The notes beneath the pieces are model-generated. The model did not search any database and was not told the DNA's origin. It saw only the letters and a list, made by a program, of their open reading frames with translations. The position numbers and the translations under genes were made by a program. From Podarcis raffonei (Eukaryota > Chordata > Lepidosauria > Squamata > Lacertidae): DNA of 64,000 nucleotides. Location of the stretch: the NCBI RefSeq assembly GCF_027172205.1, contig NC_070614.1, positions 47,308,001 through 47,372,000 on the forward strand. Direction: 5' to 3'. Each line of letters opens with the position of its first letter. The first letter of the stretch is position 1. Below are positions 29,279 through 40,368 of this stretch, in pieces.

Positions 29279-32260
29279 ATGGAGGCAAGTATGAGGCTTG
29301 GGATTGCTACCGTGGAGGGGCGAGGGAGGTATGGCGGTGGGGGCAGATGTTATAGGCGAAGGGGATCGAGATACAGATATGCTCGTACCCCTTCCAATCT
29401 GCGCCCCATCCCGAGGGACGAGGGTAGGGTGAGCAAGGATAACTCACCTCCGTCACTGGTGTTGTGCAATGCCAGGTCTATAGGCAACAAAACCGCCACC
29501 CTGCGAGATTTCTTTACCTCGCAGGGGGTCGATCTGGCTTGTGTGACGGAGACCTGGGTGCGCGAAGGGGAAACTGTTACCTTACGAGAGATGGCGCCCC
29601 CGGGTTTCTCCGTCCTCCACCAGTCGCGGACTGTGGGCCGGGGGGGAGGGGTGGCATTATTAATCCGGGAAGATTGTTCTTTCAGGGCTCTACCATCGCC
29701 ATCGATCCCCGGCATTGAATGTGTTGGCCTAGTGTGGGGCTCCGAGGTGAGCTTGGCTGTCTGGCTGGTGTACCGGCCACCTAGCGCACCAGCAGCCACC
29801 CTGTCAGGCCTGCTGGAGGCGGTGGCTGGCTGGGCCTTGGAGTTCCCTAACCTATTGGTATTGGGGGACTTCAACATCCATGCTGATGCCACTCCCTCCT
29901 CACAGGCTCTGGACCTGGTGTCTTCCATGGCAACACTAGGGCTCTCCCAGTTTGTTTCGGGCCCCACACATCAAGCAGGCCACACGCTGGACTTGATCTT
30001 TGGTGCCGGTATAGATGTGATCATGTCTCCTTTGATGAAAGTGCCATGGTCTGATCACTATGCTCTGAAAGCCAGGATTGACTTTCCACCCCCACCCTGC
30101 TTAGGTGGCGAGCCGATTTGGGCTCGCCCGCAGAGGCTGATGGACCCTGATAGATTCCGTCAGGCCTTGCGGGACCTTGCTCCCCCTGGCGACTCATTGA
30201 CTGAGCTTGTTGAGGGCTGGAATACCCAGCTCCTGGCAGCCATCGATGAGATCGCACCTAAGCGCCCTCTGCGACCCCACAGAAACCGGGCTCCCTGGTT
30301 TACCGAGGAGCTTCGGAAAATGAAGCGGGATCTCAGACGGCTAGAGCGAGTATGGCGGGGTGCTCGTGACGGAGCCTCAACATCTTATAGGGTTTTTATG
30401 AAAACCTATGAGATGGCAGTGAAGGCCGCTAAGAAGTCTTACTTCTCGGCCTCCATTGCATCCGCTAGCTCTCGCCCGGCGCAATTATTTAGTATAATTA
30501 GGTCTCTAACGTCCCTTGAAGGACAGCCAAATTTAAATAACAATCTGACACACAGCTGTGAGGCATTTGCGAGCTTTTTTGCGGAGAAGGTCCTGTTGCT
30601 CCGCCATGACCTTCCTGCCAATTTGGACACAATAAATGAACTGGAGGCCCCTCGACTGTCCTCGGGTCCAGTATTGGACCACTTTGACCGGATATCTCCA
30701 GCCGATGTGGACAGACTCCTGCAAGCTGGAAAGCCCACCACCTGTCCTCTTGACCCGTGCCCGTCATGGCTGATTAGAGCGTGTCCAGATGAGGTGCGGG
30801 CCCCCCTGGGGGATATCATCAATTTGTCCCTTGGCACCGGGATATTCCCAGGGGAACTGAAGGAGGCAGTGGTGCGTCCGCTCTTAAAGAGAACATCATT
30901 AGATCCCTTAGATCTGTCCAATTACCGCCCGGTTTCGAATCTCCCATTCCTGGGTAAGGTGATTGAGAGAGCGGTTGCTGAACAGCTTGGTAGGTTTCTG
31001 GATGAAACATCAGCTCTTGATCCATTCCAGTCCGGCTTCCGCGCTGGTCATGGGACCGAGACGGCTCTGGTCGCCCTAACAGATGATCTCCGCAGGCAGC
31101 TGGATCGAGGCGGGTCAGGGCTGCTGATTCTTTTAGACCTGTCAGCAGCCTTCGACATGGTCGATCACGAACTCCTAGACCACCGCCTTGCCGACGTGGG
31201 GATCCAGGGCACAGTCCTCCAATGGCTGCGCTCGTTTCTCTCTGGTCGGGGACAGAGGGTGGCGCTTGGGGGGGAATTGTCATCGCGCCACTCCTTGGTG
31301 TGTGGAGTGCCTCAGGGTGCGATTCTCTCCCCGATGCTTTTTAACATCTTTATGCGCCCCCTCGCCCAGCTTGTTCGGAGTTTTGGGCTGGGTTGCCATC
31401 AGTATGCCGATGACACCCAACTCTATCTGTTGATGGATGGCCATCCTGACTCGGCCCCAGACACACTGACCAGATGCCTGGAGGCTGTGGCTGGATGGTT
31501 ACGTGGGAGCCGGTTGAAGTTAAATCCTTCGAAGACAGAGGTCCTCTGGCTGGGACGGGACGATATGGGATTGAGGGGGCAACTCCCATCTCTTGCGGGG
31601 GTGCAGTTAGTGCCAGCACCGTCCGTTAAGAGTTTGGGTGTAATCTTCGATACCTCCCTCTCTATGGAGGCGCAGATTACAGCTATAACAAAGGCGGCAT
31701 TTTTTCATCTCCGCCAAGCTAAGCAGTTGGCCCCTTATCTCTCTCGCCCTGACCTAGCCACTGTGATCCATGCGACGGTCACCTCCAGACTGGATTATTG
31801 TAACTCGCTCTACGTGGGGCTGCCCTTGAGACTGACCCAGAAACTCCAGCGGGTGCAGAATGCCGCGGCGAGACTCCTTATGGGGTCTTCGCTCCGAGAC
31901 CACATTCATCCGGTGCTATATCAGCTGCACTGGCTCCCGGTGGAGTACAGGATCAGGTTTAAGGTGCTGGTTTTAACCTTTAAAGCCCTATACGGCCTAG
32001 GACCCTCGTACCTACGGGACCGCCTCTCCTGGTATGCCCCACAAAGAAACCTACGGTCTGCAAATAAAAACATCCTGAAGGTCCCAGGCCTCAGAGAGGT
32101 TAGGCTGGCCTCAACTAGAGCCAGGGCCTTCTCGGCTGCGGCTCCAATCTGGTGGAACGCTCTGTCAGAAGAGACTAGGGCCCTGCGGGACTTGACATCT
32201 TTCCGCAGGGCCTGCAAGACAGAGTTGTTCCACCAGGCCTTTGGTCAGGGCGCAGCCTGA
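29279..32260 (+). CDS. L2 LINE ORF: endonuclease plus reverse transcriptase
   Basis: 993 codons without a stop. The N-terminal APE-type endonuclease has LCNARSIGNK (near residue 61), VTETWV, LVYRPP, VLGDFNIHAD (near 196) and PWSDHY (near 258). RT blocks follow: LSNYRPVSNLPFLGKVIERA (near 542), FQSGFRAGHGTETALVALTD, ILLDLSAAFDMVDH, GVPQGAILSPMLFNIF and HQYADDTQLYL (near 709, catalytic YADD). The C-terminus has LQRVQNAAARLL, LHWLPVEYRIRFK and a final FRRACKTELFHQAFG, typical of L2. All expected catalytic residues are visible. The start is the first ATG after the T/G-rich leader. No separate ORF1 is apparent. Confidence 0.93.
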   Translation: MEASMRLGIATVEGRGRYGGGGRCYRRRGSRYRYARTPSNLRPIPRDEGRVSKDNSPPSLVLCNARSIGNKTATLRDFFTSQGVDLACVTETWVREGETVTLREMAPPGFSVLHQSRTVGRGGGVALLIREDCSFRALPSPSIPGIECVGLVWGSEVSLAVWLVYRPPSAPAATLSGLLEAVAGWALEFPNLLVLGDFNIHADATPSSQALDLVSSMATLGLSQFVSGPTHQAGHTLDLIFGAGIDVIMSPLMKVPWSDHYALKARIDFPPPPCLGGEPIWARPQRLMDPDRFRQALRDLAPPGDSLTELVEGWNTQLLAAIDEIAPKRPLRPHRNRAPWFTEELRKMKRDLRRLERVWRGARDGASTSYRVFMKTYEMAVKAAKKSYFSASIASASSRPAQLFSIIRSLTSLEGQPNLNNNLTHSCEAFASFFAEKVLLLRHDLPANLDTINELEAPRLSSGPVLDHFDRISPADVDRLLQAGKPTTCPLDPCPSWLIRACPDEVRAPLGDIINLSLGTGIFPGELKEAVVRPLLKRTSLDPLDLSNYRPVSNLPFLGKVIERAVAEQLGRFLDETSALDPFQSGFRAGHGTETALVALTDDLRRQLDRGGSGLLILLDLSAAFDMVDHELLDHRLADVGIQGTVLQWLRSFLSGRGQRVALGGELSSRHSLVCGVPQGAILSPMLFNIFMRPLAQLVRSFGLGCHQYADDTQLYLLMDGHPDSAPDTLTRCLEAVAGWLRGSRLKLNPSKTEVLWLGRDDMGLRGQLPSLAGVQLVPAPSVKSLGVIFDTSLSMEAQITAITKAAFFHLRQAKQLAPYLSRPDLATVIHATVTSRLDYCNSLYVGLPLRLTQKLQRVQNAAARLLMGSSLRDHIHPVLYQLHWLPVEYRIRFKVLVLTFKALYGLGPSYLRDRLSWYAPQRNLRSANKNILKVPGLREVRLASTRARAFSAAAPIWWNALSEETRALRDLTSFRRACKTELFHQAFGQGAA

Positions 32261-32436
32261 CTCCCTCCTCTGGCAACCTGCACAGAGCTTTGTTTAATGG
32301 TTGCCATTAACTTGATTTTAATTAATTTTTATAATGAAATATTTTTAGAATGTTGGTTTATTTGATTGTTTGATTATTGATTGTTGTTAGCCGCCCTGAG
32401 CCCGGCTTCGGCTGGGGAGGGCGGGATATAAATAAA

Positions 32437-32469
<33 letters not shown>

Positions 32470-32471
<2 letters not shown>

Positions 32472-33525
32472 AGCACTCACACTTTACACTGCGGGATCAC
32501 GTGCGGCACTTCAGACCCCAGGGAACTTACAGGTTGTGTGGGCTGGCCTGCCTCTCAGTGTTATTCTTTGGAGGTTCACAGCCAGCCTCAGTTAGTCAAT
32601 TTAAACTGCTGGGAGGTGGGGCCAGTCATATAAATAGGGGATGGAGCCAGCAGTGGCCAGGTAGTCCACTCAGGAGCTTCACCCACCCAACCCTCCCTTT
32701 GTTTAATGTTTCTTGTTTGCAGGTTAGCCTTTTTCTTCCTGTTTAGTGGACGCTGCTACGGTCTTTTGACTGGTTGCTGTTGAAGAACCAGGAAGAAATT
32801 TTCCTGCAATGGCAGGTTTGGGCTTCCCCATAGCAATTTGTCACAACTTTGGCGGTTTAAGGCCTTGGGCAGAACCCTTTAGTCTTTTCTTCTGTAAAAT
32901 TGGGGGGGGGGTGACTCACCCCCCCCTGAAGTGGCTATTCCAGGGTCCCCTTTTAAAGGGGTTGTCATATGGGTGTAACTGGCCATACACTGAAAGGTTG
33001 TCAGTGAACTACCCTACGTGCAGGGATATGGGGTCGGCTGCCTGCATACACATGCATCTTGCAGAGCACCCCCATATCCCAATAACCTTGAGGAGCCCCA
33101 GTTCTCCCGGCTGGGGGGCTGGGAGAGACACACGCCCAATGCCTAAGCTAAGGTCTTCCTACACTTGAAAGTTTAATAAAGTTGTGTCCAAATTTTAATT
33201 CCATAACACGTTGCCACAAGTCATTATTCCTTTTTGGTGGTTCCTGGGGGCTGGGGAAGTTGCCGCCTGGTCATGCAATATTATTAATACTATTAATATT
33301 ATTACTGTTAATAGTTTCACAATAGCTATTAATAATACTGAAAAACTTTTATTCTTTGGTCCAGATCCAGCCTCGTTGTGAGTTGCCATTGGATCATCCT
33401 GTTCCTACCCACTAAGCCAGAACACAGCAAAGTTCACTCCACCTTCATCAATACCATACCATCCAACATTTCCCAACCCACATCTAGGATGCCCCCTACT
33501 GACACCACCCAGGTTCCCTCCCCGA
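32470..33525. other. L2-V15 intergenic, possible unclassified retroelement
   Basis: No gene. ATATAAATAGGGGATGGAGC (about 32628) looks like a TATA box and TTTAATAAAGTTGTGTCC (about 33170) like a poly(A) signal, about 545 bp apart. This could be an LTR-like or other non-autonomous element, but no end repeats were found. Confidence 0.3.
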
Positions 33526-33785
33526 TGCCAATTCAGAAATCCAGCACAAGGAATCTGGAGGGGACATTAAAAGCCCCATGGAGTCTCTCATCCACTGGAC
33601 TGGGTGTGAAAGGCTCCTGGACAAGGCCACAAATGGGTGGCCAAATTAAGCACATCTTCACCTCATGTTTACTTCTATTAAAGGAAGATTCACCATCTCC
33701 AGGGATGGTTCAAACTGTCAGCTCTCTTCACAAATGAACAACTTGAAACCTGAGGACACAGCTGTGTGTTACTGTCCAAGAGAGC
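33526..33785 (+). pseudogene. V15: D-family VH pseudogene
   Basis: EIQHKESGGDIKSPMESL is readable from about 33534. Then about 45 bp covering 1st-CYS and CDR1 is missing, so ESL joins directly to IHW. A frameshifted FR2 (CAAATGGGTGGCC) leads to an in-frame TAA. FR3 is recognisable (GGAAGATTCACCATCTCCAG, AATGAACAACTTGAAACCTG, GTGTGTTACTGTCCAAGAGA). No leader or promoter could be identified upstream. Confidence 0.82.
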
Positions 33786-33824
33786 CACAGTGAGAGGAAG
33801 TGAATCTAAAGAGCGGCAAGGCCC
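33786..33824 (+). other. V15 degenerate 23-RSS
   Basis: CACAGTG is kept; the nonamer position reads GCAAGGCCC. Confidence 0.65.
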
Positions 33825-34723
33825 TCTTTTGCTCAAATCTTTCTGGGTTGAGCCTGCTGTAAGATAATGTTTTTCAACATTGGATAATGATGGTCTTCAT
33901 TTTCAGTGTTCCGAAAGAGTTGGTGGAGGAAGGAGGGAAAGAGCGCAAATCACCCGCAGATCCAGCTATACATATGAGGAGCTCTGGCCAAGCCATAATA
34001 AACACAGCTAGGTCAGCTGCAACAGGGGCAGAGCATCCCATTTCACCTCCTTTGGAGAAATGGGAAGGGTTACTGCTGTGCCATCTTCTGCCTGCCCCTG
34101 GCTGAAGATGCTTACCTATGTTTAGTGGCCAGTTCCGGCGAGATCTTGTGAGATCTCATCAGAAGGAGTCACCAGTGCTGGTGCTGCTTCTCTACTGGTT
34201 TTGCAATATTTTATTTGTCCTCATGAAAGCTTGTCAGCATCTTGGTGCACTTTTTCTCCAATATATACATTTATGTATGGAATTTCACCAATATACAAAG
34301 TGTTCCCTCTTAAAATAATGTGTTTCTATATGTCTTTTTTTAGCATTATGATGCAAGCTGTCCCCAGATAAATGCATTTCTGGATATATCGGGCGGTGGG
34401 GGTAGGACCATAGCACTTCTTGAGTTGGTGGTTCTTGTGAAGAGGCACCTGATGTATGTAATAAGGCCTCCTCAACCTTGGTTTGACCCCTGTGTTGATC
34501 AACTAGCAGTCAGGCCTCTTACAGTTGCATTCACTAAGGTTGTCGCCTAATTTGAACCATACACTGTAGTCTTGAGTGGTCTTTTGGTCGGCGGTGACCT
34601 GTAGGGCTATGGGGACACAACACCTCTATATGCAAATTGTTCCTCTTCTCCTCTGTGGCCCTTTAGCTGGGAAATAATTGTGAATTAAGAGTTCAGAAGA
34701 AAGGAGGTTATTATATGAAGCAC
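33825..34723. other. V15-V16 intergenic
   Basis: No gene. CAATATTTTATTTGTCCTCA (about 34204) and the later CTGTGGCCCTTTAGCTGGG match the V28 flank at 60378-60440; about 400 bp between them is specific to this copy. An additional ATGCAAAT lies at 34630-34637. Confidence 0.45.
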
Positions 34724-34731
34724 ATGCAAAT
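34724..34731 (+). promoter_or_regulatory. V16 octamer
   Basis: ATGCAAAT, 128 bp before the ATG, in the C-family context CACATGCAAATCAG. Confidence 0.75.
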
Positions 34732-34851
34732 CAGCTGAAAGGCTTCACTGCCTTAAAAGCTGCCCTTTCCAATTCAGTCTTGCCACCTCCAGCCAGCTAA
34801 GACTGAGCCAGTCAAGAAGGTGATCCAAACAATCCGCAACACAGAAGAGAC

Positions 34852-35292
34852 ATGATTCTTTGGTTAAATCTCCTTCTCTTCTTGGCAGCTCTCGCAGGTA
34901 ATATTTCTCTCACTGGAAATCCTGGAGACTTGCACACTTTTCTACACAGGTATCCCCTAATTATCTTTCTTCTATTTTTTAGGCTGTCACTCAGAGGTTC
35001 AGTTGGTGGAGACTGGAGGAGGTGCTGTAGCTCCTGGAGGCTCCCTCCGCCTCTCCTGCAAGGCTTCAGGATTCACCTTTACTGATTATGCAATCAACTG
35101 GATTCGTCAGTCTCCAGGGAAAGGACTGGAGTGGGTGGCTAGAGTTAGCAGCCCTTCTGGAAGTAGCCAATGGTATAATTCCAAGGTTCAGGGACGCTTC
35201 ACCATCTCCAGAGACAATCCTCAAACTTCAGCCTATCTTCAAATGACCAGCTTGAAGCCTGAGGACTCTGCCTTGTATTACTGTTCAAGAGA
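34852..35292 (+). CDS. IGHV: V16: complete C-family VH segment
   Basis: Exon 1 is 34852-34897 ([16 protein letters not shown], donor GTAATA); exon 2 is 34983-35292. The upstream ATG of other C genes is GTG here and 17 bp of different sequence precedes the ATG, which fixes the true start in this family. [50 protein letters not shown] and LYYCSRD are intact. Unlike V5, V9 and V25 it has no E relic behind its RSS, so it split off before that fusion or lost it. Confidence 0.92.
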
Positions 35293-35331
35293 CACAGTGA
35301 CAACTTCTGCTTTCCTGCTTGTACAAAAAGC
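35293..35331 (+). other. V16 23-RSS
   Basis: CACAGTG, 23-bp spacer, ACAAAAAGC (35323-35331), one base off consensus. Confidence 0.87.
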
Positions 35332-36977
35332 CCTGCTTTGCAGCATTTGCAGCTGGAATGCAGGTGCTAGAGAAGGATGTATTGTTAACAAGGGGGGAAG
35401 AATTGCAAACAGGGACCAATGGGGCAACTCCCATGTGAAGTGCACAATACATCACAGTGCCACTCCAAGGCTACATTCAAACAGCCTTTTATTCCATTCT
35501 TCCAATGTTTCCTTACCACATGGTTTCTGTCTCTGGTGAGATCTCTCTTTCACATGACACAAAAGCTACTTCTGTAAATCTAGTGTAATCCTGTGGACCC
35601 TTAGTGCTCATTTCCATGATAACGTATTCCAGAAAAACATCCATTTGGAATTCCATCATCCTGGATTTTTGTGCTTGCTGTAATTTTGCCACTGCTTTCA
35701 GGGATCGCACCATGTGACAACATTTGAGCACTGGTGGAGGAAGAGGCGTGCGGGGGGAACGCACCACCCCTGGCAGCGCAATTCTGGTGGGGTACCATCA
35801 CGGCTGCCAAGTCCCCACAGGCGGTATACCACGGCCCCAGGACGCACGTCTCGCCCCTGCGGGTGACACGCCATGCCCTTTGTATGCGCGCCAGGCCTGT
35901 CCCAGCCTGATCTCTGCCCCCCGGTGCTGGAGCATGAAACTCCACCACTGCATTTGAGGTGCTATTCAGGAATACAGTTCTTATGGGATACGGTCCTGTA
36001 TCTTGATTTCAGTTGCAAACCTCCATTTTTTAGGGAGTTGTCCTTTGTTCTGAAGCTCAGCGGGAGAGCAAGACCATTGGGCACCTGCAGCGGTGCGTGT
36101 GTCCTGTGCCCAGTGGTGGTGCAAGCCGGGGCAGGATATTCCAATGGGCCTCTGAGGACACTGACTGCCTCATCCCACTCAGATGCCCTGCAGCTGAGGG
36201 GGAGGCAGCAGGTGGACCGTTTGTGGCAATACAGAGCCTGCAGGCACCCAAGCCACCGCGTCACTCCCAGGAGAGACGTGTGGCTTGTGCATTGCAGGCC
36301 CCACGGTGAGTGCCGCCTGGCATTTTGTCACCCCCCTCAGTGGTGACACCCGGGGCGGCCTGCCCCCACCACACCGCCTGTCCTCTGCCCTTGCTCAAGC
36401 CACCATAGAAGTAAGGTTTCCTAATGATGTATCTCCAGGAGAGAAAAGCTTCAGGCTGGAATTCAGGCTAATGGAGTGGAAAGAGCTTTTTTTCTAGCTC
36501 TGTTTGGAGTGATTTTATATTACTAAGACTCTGAACTTGTGGTTGGACAAACACATGGTTTTATGCAACTATTTGATGTAACATTGTTTTCTGTCTATTT
36601 TGGAGCAAGCTACAATTCTATGATTCTATGAAAGTTCTGTAAGTAAAGCTTTGAAACCATATTTTTGATCGAGATGATTTTTATTTCAAGTGGTGTCAGC
36701 TTTCATTCATTCTATTATTTCCAGATGCCAATAACATTATTTCCCCATCTTTAAGAAAGACAAAAAGAAAAGGAAAGGAAAGAAAAGGAAAGGAAGATGG
36801 CAACCTAATTACCCAAGCCCCATTTTGCTCTTTGATCCTGATAGGAATATTCAAACCTACTGTGGTAACAACTGCTAAACTGGGCACTGGAAAATAATAG
36901 CTTGTTATATAGACTAGGCTTGCCTTCAGAGCCATAGTTTGCCCAACAGCTGGAGTGCTGCTTTTACCTTACTACAT
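35332..36977. other. V16-V17 intergenic
   Basis: No gene could be supported. 35700-36400 is unusually GC-rich with overlapping open frames on both strands but no family similarity that I recognise. 36700-36977 is D-family upstream flank shared with 46360-46602. Confidence 0.4.
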
Positions 36978-36985
36978 ATGCAAAT
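36978..36985 (+). promoter_or_regulatory. V17 octamer
   Basis: ATGCAAAT in ACATATGCAAATTATT, with CTTTAAATC about 25 bp downstream. Confidence 0.75.
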
Positions 36986-37100
36986 TATTGGAGATTGCTT
37001 CCTCTTTAAATCCACCAGACACCCTCCCTTCCTCAGCCACAGGACCCTGAATACGTGGAGCCACAATTTGTTCAACCCTCTCCAGTCATTAAATGGAAAA

Positions 37101-37543
37101 ATGATAGTTTTGCTTCAGCTTCTTTTCTTTTCAGCATTTTTTAGAGGTAAATCCATCCTTTCAAATAAACAAGAGTTGGACAGCCAGACTGCTAATAATA
37201 TGCAGAAGAGCTAATTGATATCTCTTTTTTTTCTAGGCATCCAATCGGAGATCCATCTGGTAGAGTCTGGAGGGGATGCAAAAAAGCCTGGAGAGTCCCT
37301 CTGCCTTACCTGTCGAGCCTCCGGGTTCACCTTCAGCAGCTATTGGATGAACTGGGTGAGACAAGCTCCAGGAAAGGGCCTGGAATGGGTGGCCATAATA
37401 GGTAGAGCTTCAATTCCCATTTCCTACTTGGATTCTGTCAAAGGAAGATTCACCATTTCCAGAGATGATTCAAACAGCCAGCTGTATTTGCAAATGAACA
37501 ACCTTAAACCTGAGGACACAGGCGTGTATTACTGTGCAAGAGA
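37101..37543 (+). CDS. IGHV: V17: complete D-family VH segment
   Basis: Exon 1 is 37101-37146 ([15 protein letters not shown] plus one base, donor GTAAAT); exon 2 is 37237-37543 after TTCTAG, leader end GIQS. Mature start [47 protein letters not shown] and GVYYCARD are present. FR1 reads [10 protein letters not shown]: an extra Cys four residues from the conserved one, where relatives have Arg. Otherwise intact. Closest relative V21 (46.7 kb), with the same 5' and 3' flanks. Confidence 0.9.
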
Positions 37544-37582
37544 CACAGTGAGAGATTTCCCATTAGACCTTAGACAAAAACT
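37544..37582 (+). other. V17 23-RSS
   Basis: CACAGTG, 23-bp spacer, ACAAAAACT (37574-37582). Confidence 0.9.
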
Positions 37583-38596
37583 CTTCATTGCATTCCATTA
37601 GTGAAGTTTCCAGAGGGGGCACCAAAGCACCACAAACCAGAAACTCTCAGAGCAGAGCACAAAAACCAAGGGAATAACAATAGCTTTTACTACAGGGAAC
37701 ATCTGTTCTTCTTTGGCCCACCTCTAGCCTGTTGGGAGTTGTCCCATGATCATCTTGTTCCAACCCAGTAAACCCATTCAAAGCAAATTCATCCTGCCTA
37801 ATCCTTTCTTTCTCTCACAGGGCTTCATTATTCCCTCAAGATTTCTGCTCTTTCACAAATTCTGATTACAGTGGAAGATATTCAGGAGCAGCTTCTGCCA
37901 CCAGCATGTTGTGGTCCTCCTGGACACTGAATAAAGTAATCTGGAAATACTATGCTCATTTCTTGAGACTCAGAGAAACTGACGTTCTGGCCTAGATAAG
38001 CAAAACAACAGTAATTTACAATTCTTTCCCCATCACAGCACAATGCCCTGGATTGCTACATTGTTCCTTCCAGCTTGACCCACATAGCTTAGGCAGGTAA
38101 ACCTCTTCACATCTCAGCTACTTTCCCCATGCAGCCAAGTTTCTTCCTTTTCAAGTGTGGTGCCACACAACTGAGTACCCAAATCAGCAGCCTCCCTGCC
38201 TGCCTCACCTGCAATAAAAGCTGGTTTTAGTGAGTGGGGCTTCCACAAAGGCACAGTCCCAAGGGCAGGGGCCTAGGGATGAAGACTCTGGGCTTGAATA
38301 GCAAGGCCAGTCAACAAGTGAAGAACCATCAACACCTCCAAAATGCTAGCACCAACTTGTCTCTTCATAAAACTTTCCTCTTTCAGGTTCCAACAAGCTG
38401 GAACCATTGAAAGGTATAAGGGCGGTGGGGGACGGGGGGACGGGACGATGACACAAATGGGCAGCTAAGTATGGTTGGAATAGTTTGGTACAGCTATTTG
38501 GAACAGCTAACATGTCTTTTGAGAATTTCATTCCTCTGGAGACTCCAACAGTTCTTTATTAAAAGTTGAGGATGCTTTTGACTCCCCTACCCCAAT

Positions 38597-38614
38597 TCTC
38601 TCTCTCTCTCTCTC
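38597..38614. repeat. (TC)n microsatellite
   Basis: About nine TC units. Confidence 0.9.
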
Positions 38615-39346
38615 CATTTATTACATGTAGTGTGTGAAATTGTTAGAGGTGCTTTGATTTATTTTACTGAGCTGCCTCAATTCATTTCTCTTTCTCTGAT
38701 CTATGGATTGCTTGTCATAGAAAGGAACTAACACACCCAGCCTAAAGCACAGTGCATCTTTCAGTGGAAGGTAATAAATTGGGAGCATTTGGTGTTGCTG
38801 TAGCTCTTGAAAAATTGAAATGAACATGGAGAAAGCCCAGAATTCTGCAAAAGGGAGTTAAATGGAATGTCTGTGGATGTAAGTTGTCTATTTGTTATGA
38901 AAAGAGAAACCCATGTGGAAACAAGAACTTCTTAGCTTGAGGGTCATTTATACGGGCCTGGCCAGAGCCAATGACTTCTTCATATTGATATGTCCATTGC
39001 TCAAGTAGACAAGATTTTCCTACTTGCTGACTTACATTTTACAAGAGAAAAACTTCCCTCAGTTTTGAGGGAGGTTGAAACAGAAGCTGAGATGGCTGGG
39101 GATGATGAGCATTATCGTTCCCAAAGACCAGTGGGGACAAGGTTGATGAATGTTGATCTAGGTCTACAGTTTGTAACATTATACCCAAGGCTGATATTTA
39201 AATTATCCATAATAGGGATCCAATCTCTATCCATTCTTTGGTTAAAAGCACCATGAGTGGATATTCTGCTACCACATTAATCCCTAGCTTCCTTCAGTTC
39301 AGTTTTAACTTCAATATCTTGAGGCAACTGCCCTGTTCCTCACCAT

Positions 39347-39700
39347 AATAAAGGTAAAGGGACTCCTGACCATTAGGTCCAGTTGTGGCCGACTCTGGGG
39401 TTGCGGCGCTCATCTTGCTTTATTGGCCGAGGGAGCCAGCGTACAGCTTCCGGGTCATGTGGCCAGCATGACTAAGCCACTTCTGGCGAACAAGAGCAGC
39501 AGACGGAAACGCTGTTTACCTTCCCACCAGAGCAGTACCTATTTATCTACTTGCACTTTGACGTGCTTTCAAACTGCTAGGTTGGCAGGAGCTGGGACCG
39601 AACAATGGGAGCTCACCCCGTCACAGGGATTCGAACCTCTGACCTTCTGATCAGCAAGTCCTAGGCTCTGTGGTTTAACCCACAGCGCCACCCGCGTCCC
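39347..39700 (-). mobile_element. Sauria-type SINE, near full length
   Basis: On the minus strand it starts GGGACGCGGGTGGCGCTGTG, has a GGTTCGAATCCC-like B box (read here as GGATTCGAACC) and ends at CTTTACC. Same family as 7742 and 20412 but a different subtype from the latter. Confidence 0.9.
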
Positions 39701-39804
39701 TTACACCATGGGTGTTGCCAAAAAAATTGACAGTCCATAGTCACATGTATGCCTAATGAGATTGGATAGTCAAAGGGCCATACTGCTCTTTTATCCTCAC
39801 AGAT

Positions 39805-39812
39805 ATGCAAAT
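39805..39812 (+). promoter_or_regulatory. V18 octamer
   Basis: ATGCAAAT in GATATGCAAATACTT. Confidence 0.75.
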
Positions 39813-39932
39813 ACTTAAACAGCATCCATATATTATCCCTGCCCTGACTCAAACCCATGTACACAACCTCAGTGTGACACTGCTTGGTTGCTATTTTTTA
39901 CTTACTCACTTTCCAATTAAAAATAAGGGGAA

Positions 39933-40368
39933 ATGACAACTTTACTTCAATGTGCTTTCCTTTTTGTAATACTTGAAGGTAATCCTTCTTTCAGATAAAG
40001 ACCTCTGTTACATTGTAGTTGTAAATGAGCTTGAAGTCTAATCATAAATCTATCTTTTCAGGTGTCCAGTCAGAAATCCAGCTCACAGAATCAGGAGGAG
40101 ACATTAAAAGACCAGGAGAGTCTCTCCGCCTCTCCTGCAGAGCCTCCGGGTTCACCTTCAGCAGCTATTACATGTCATGGGGGAGACAAGCTCCTGGAAA
40201 GGGCCTGGAATGGGTGGCCAGAATAGGTACAGCTTCATCTCCCATTAACTACTTGGATTCCATCAAAGGAAGATTCACCATTTCCAGGGATGATTCAAAC
40301 AGCCAGCTGTTTTTGCAAATGAACAACCTTAAACCTGAGGACACAGCCGTGTATTACTGTGCAAGAGA
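39933..40368 (+). CDS. IGHV: V18: complete D-family VH segment
   Basis: Exon 1 is 39933-39978 ([15 protein letters not shown] plus one base, donor GTAATC); exon 2 is 40062-40368 after TTTCAG, leader end GVQS. Mature start [59 protein letters not shown] and AVYYCARD are present. FR2 has WGRQ where relatives have WVRQ. The heptamer is CACAATG, as in V11; the two also share upstream flank and leader type, a subgroup within D. Confidence 0.9.

Larger units (their letters stand above)
27648..32469 (+). mobile_element. L2-type LINE, apparently full length
   Basis: The element comprises the 130-bp unit array, a T/G-rich leader, one long reading frame (29279-32260) and a 3' UTR ending GAGGGCGGGATATAAATAAA and (TTA)n. 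It is in the V gene orientation, between V14 and V15. No clear target duplication was found at the ends. The intact frame and homogeneous 5' units suggest a young copy. Confidence 0.88.
37583..39804. other. V17-V18 intergenic
   Basis: 37583-38080 is a conserved D-family 3' flank (copies after V18, V20 in part and V21). The rest holds a TC repeat, old D upstream flank (39030-39330) and a SINE. No gene. Confidence 0.6.

Noticed and set aside
29350-29967. 205-codon minus-strand frame
   Set aside because: Antisense shadow of the L2 endonuclease coding region.
35873-36346. 157-codon frame in the GC-rich stretch
   Set aside because: No domain, no copy elsewhere in the window, and overlapping frames on both strands of similar quality.
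36600-36640. CR1 tail (ATTCTATGATTCTATG)
   Set aside because: Only the short repeat matches; no CR1 body is seen upstream.
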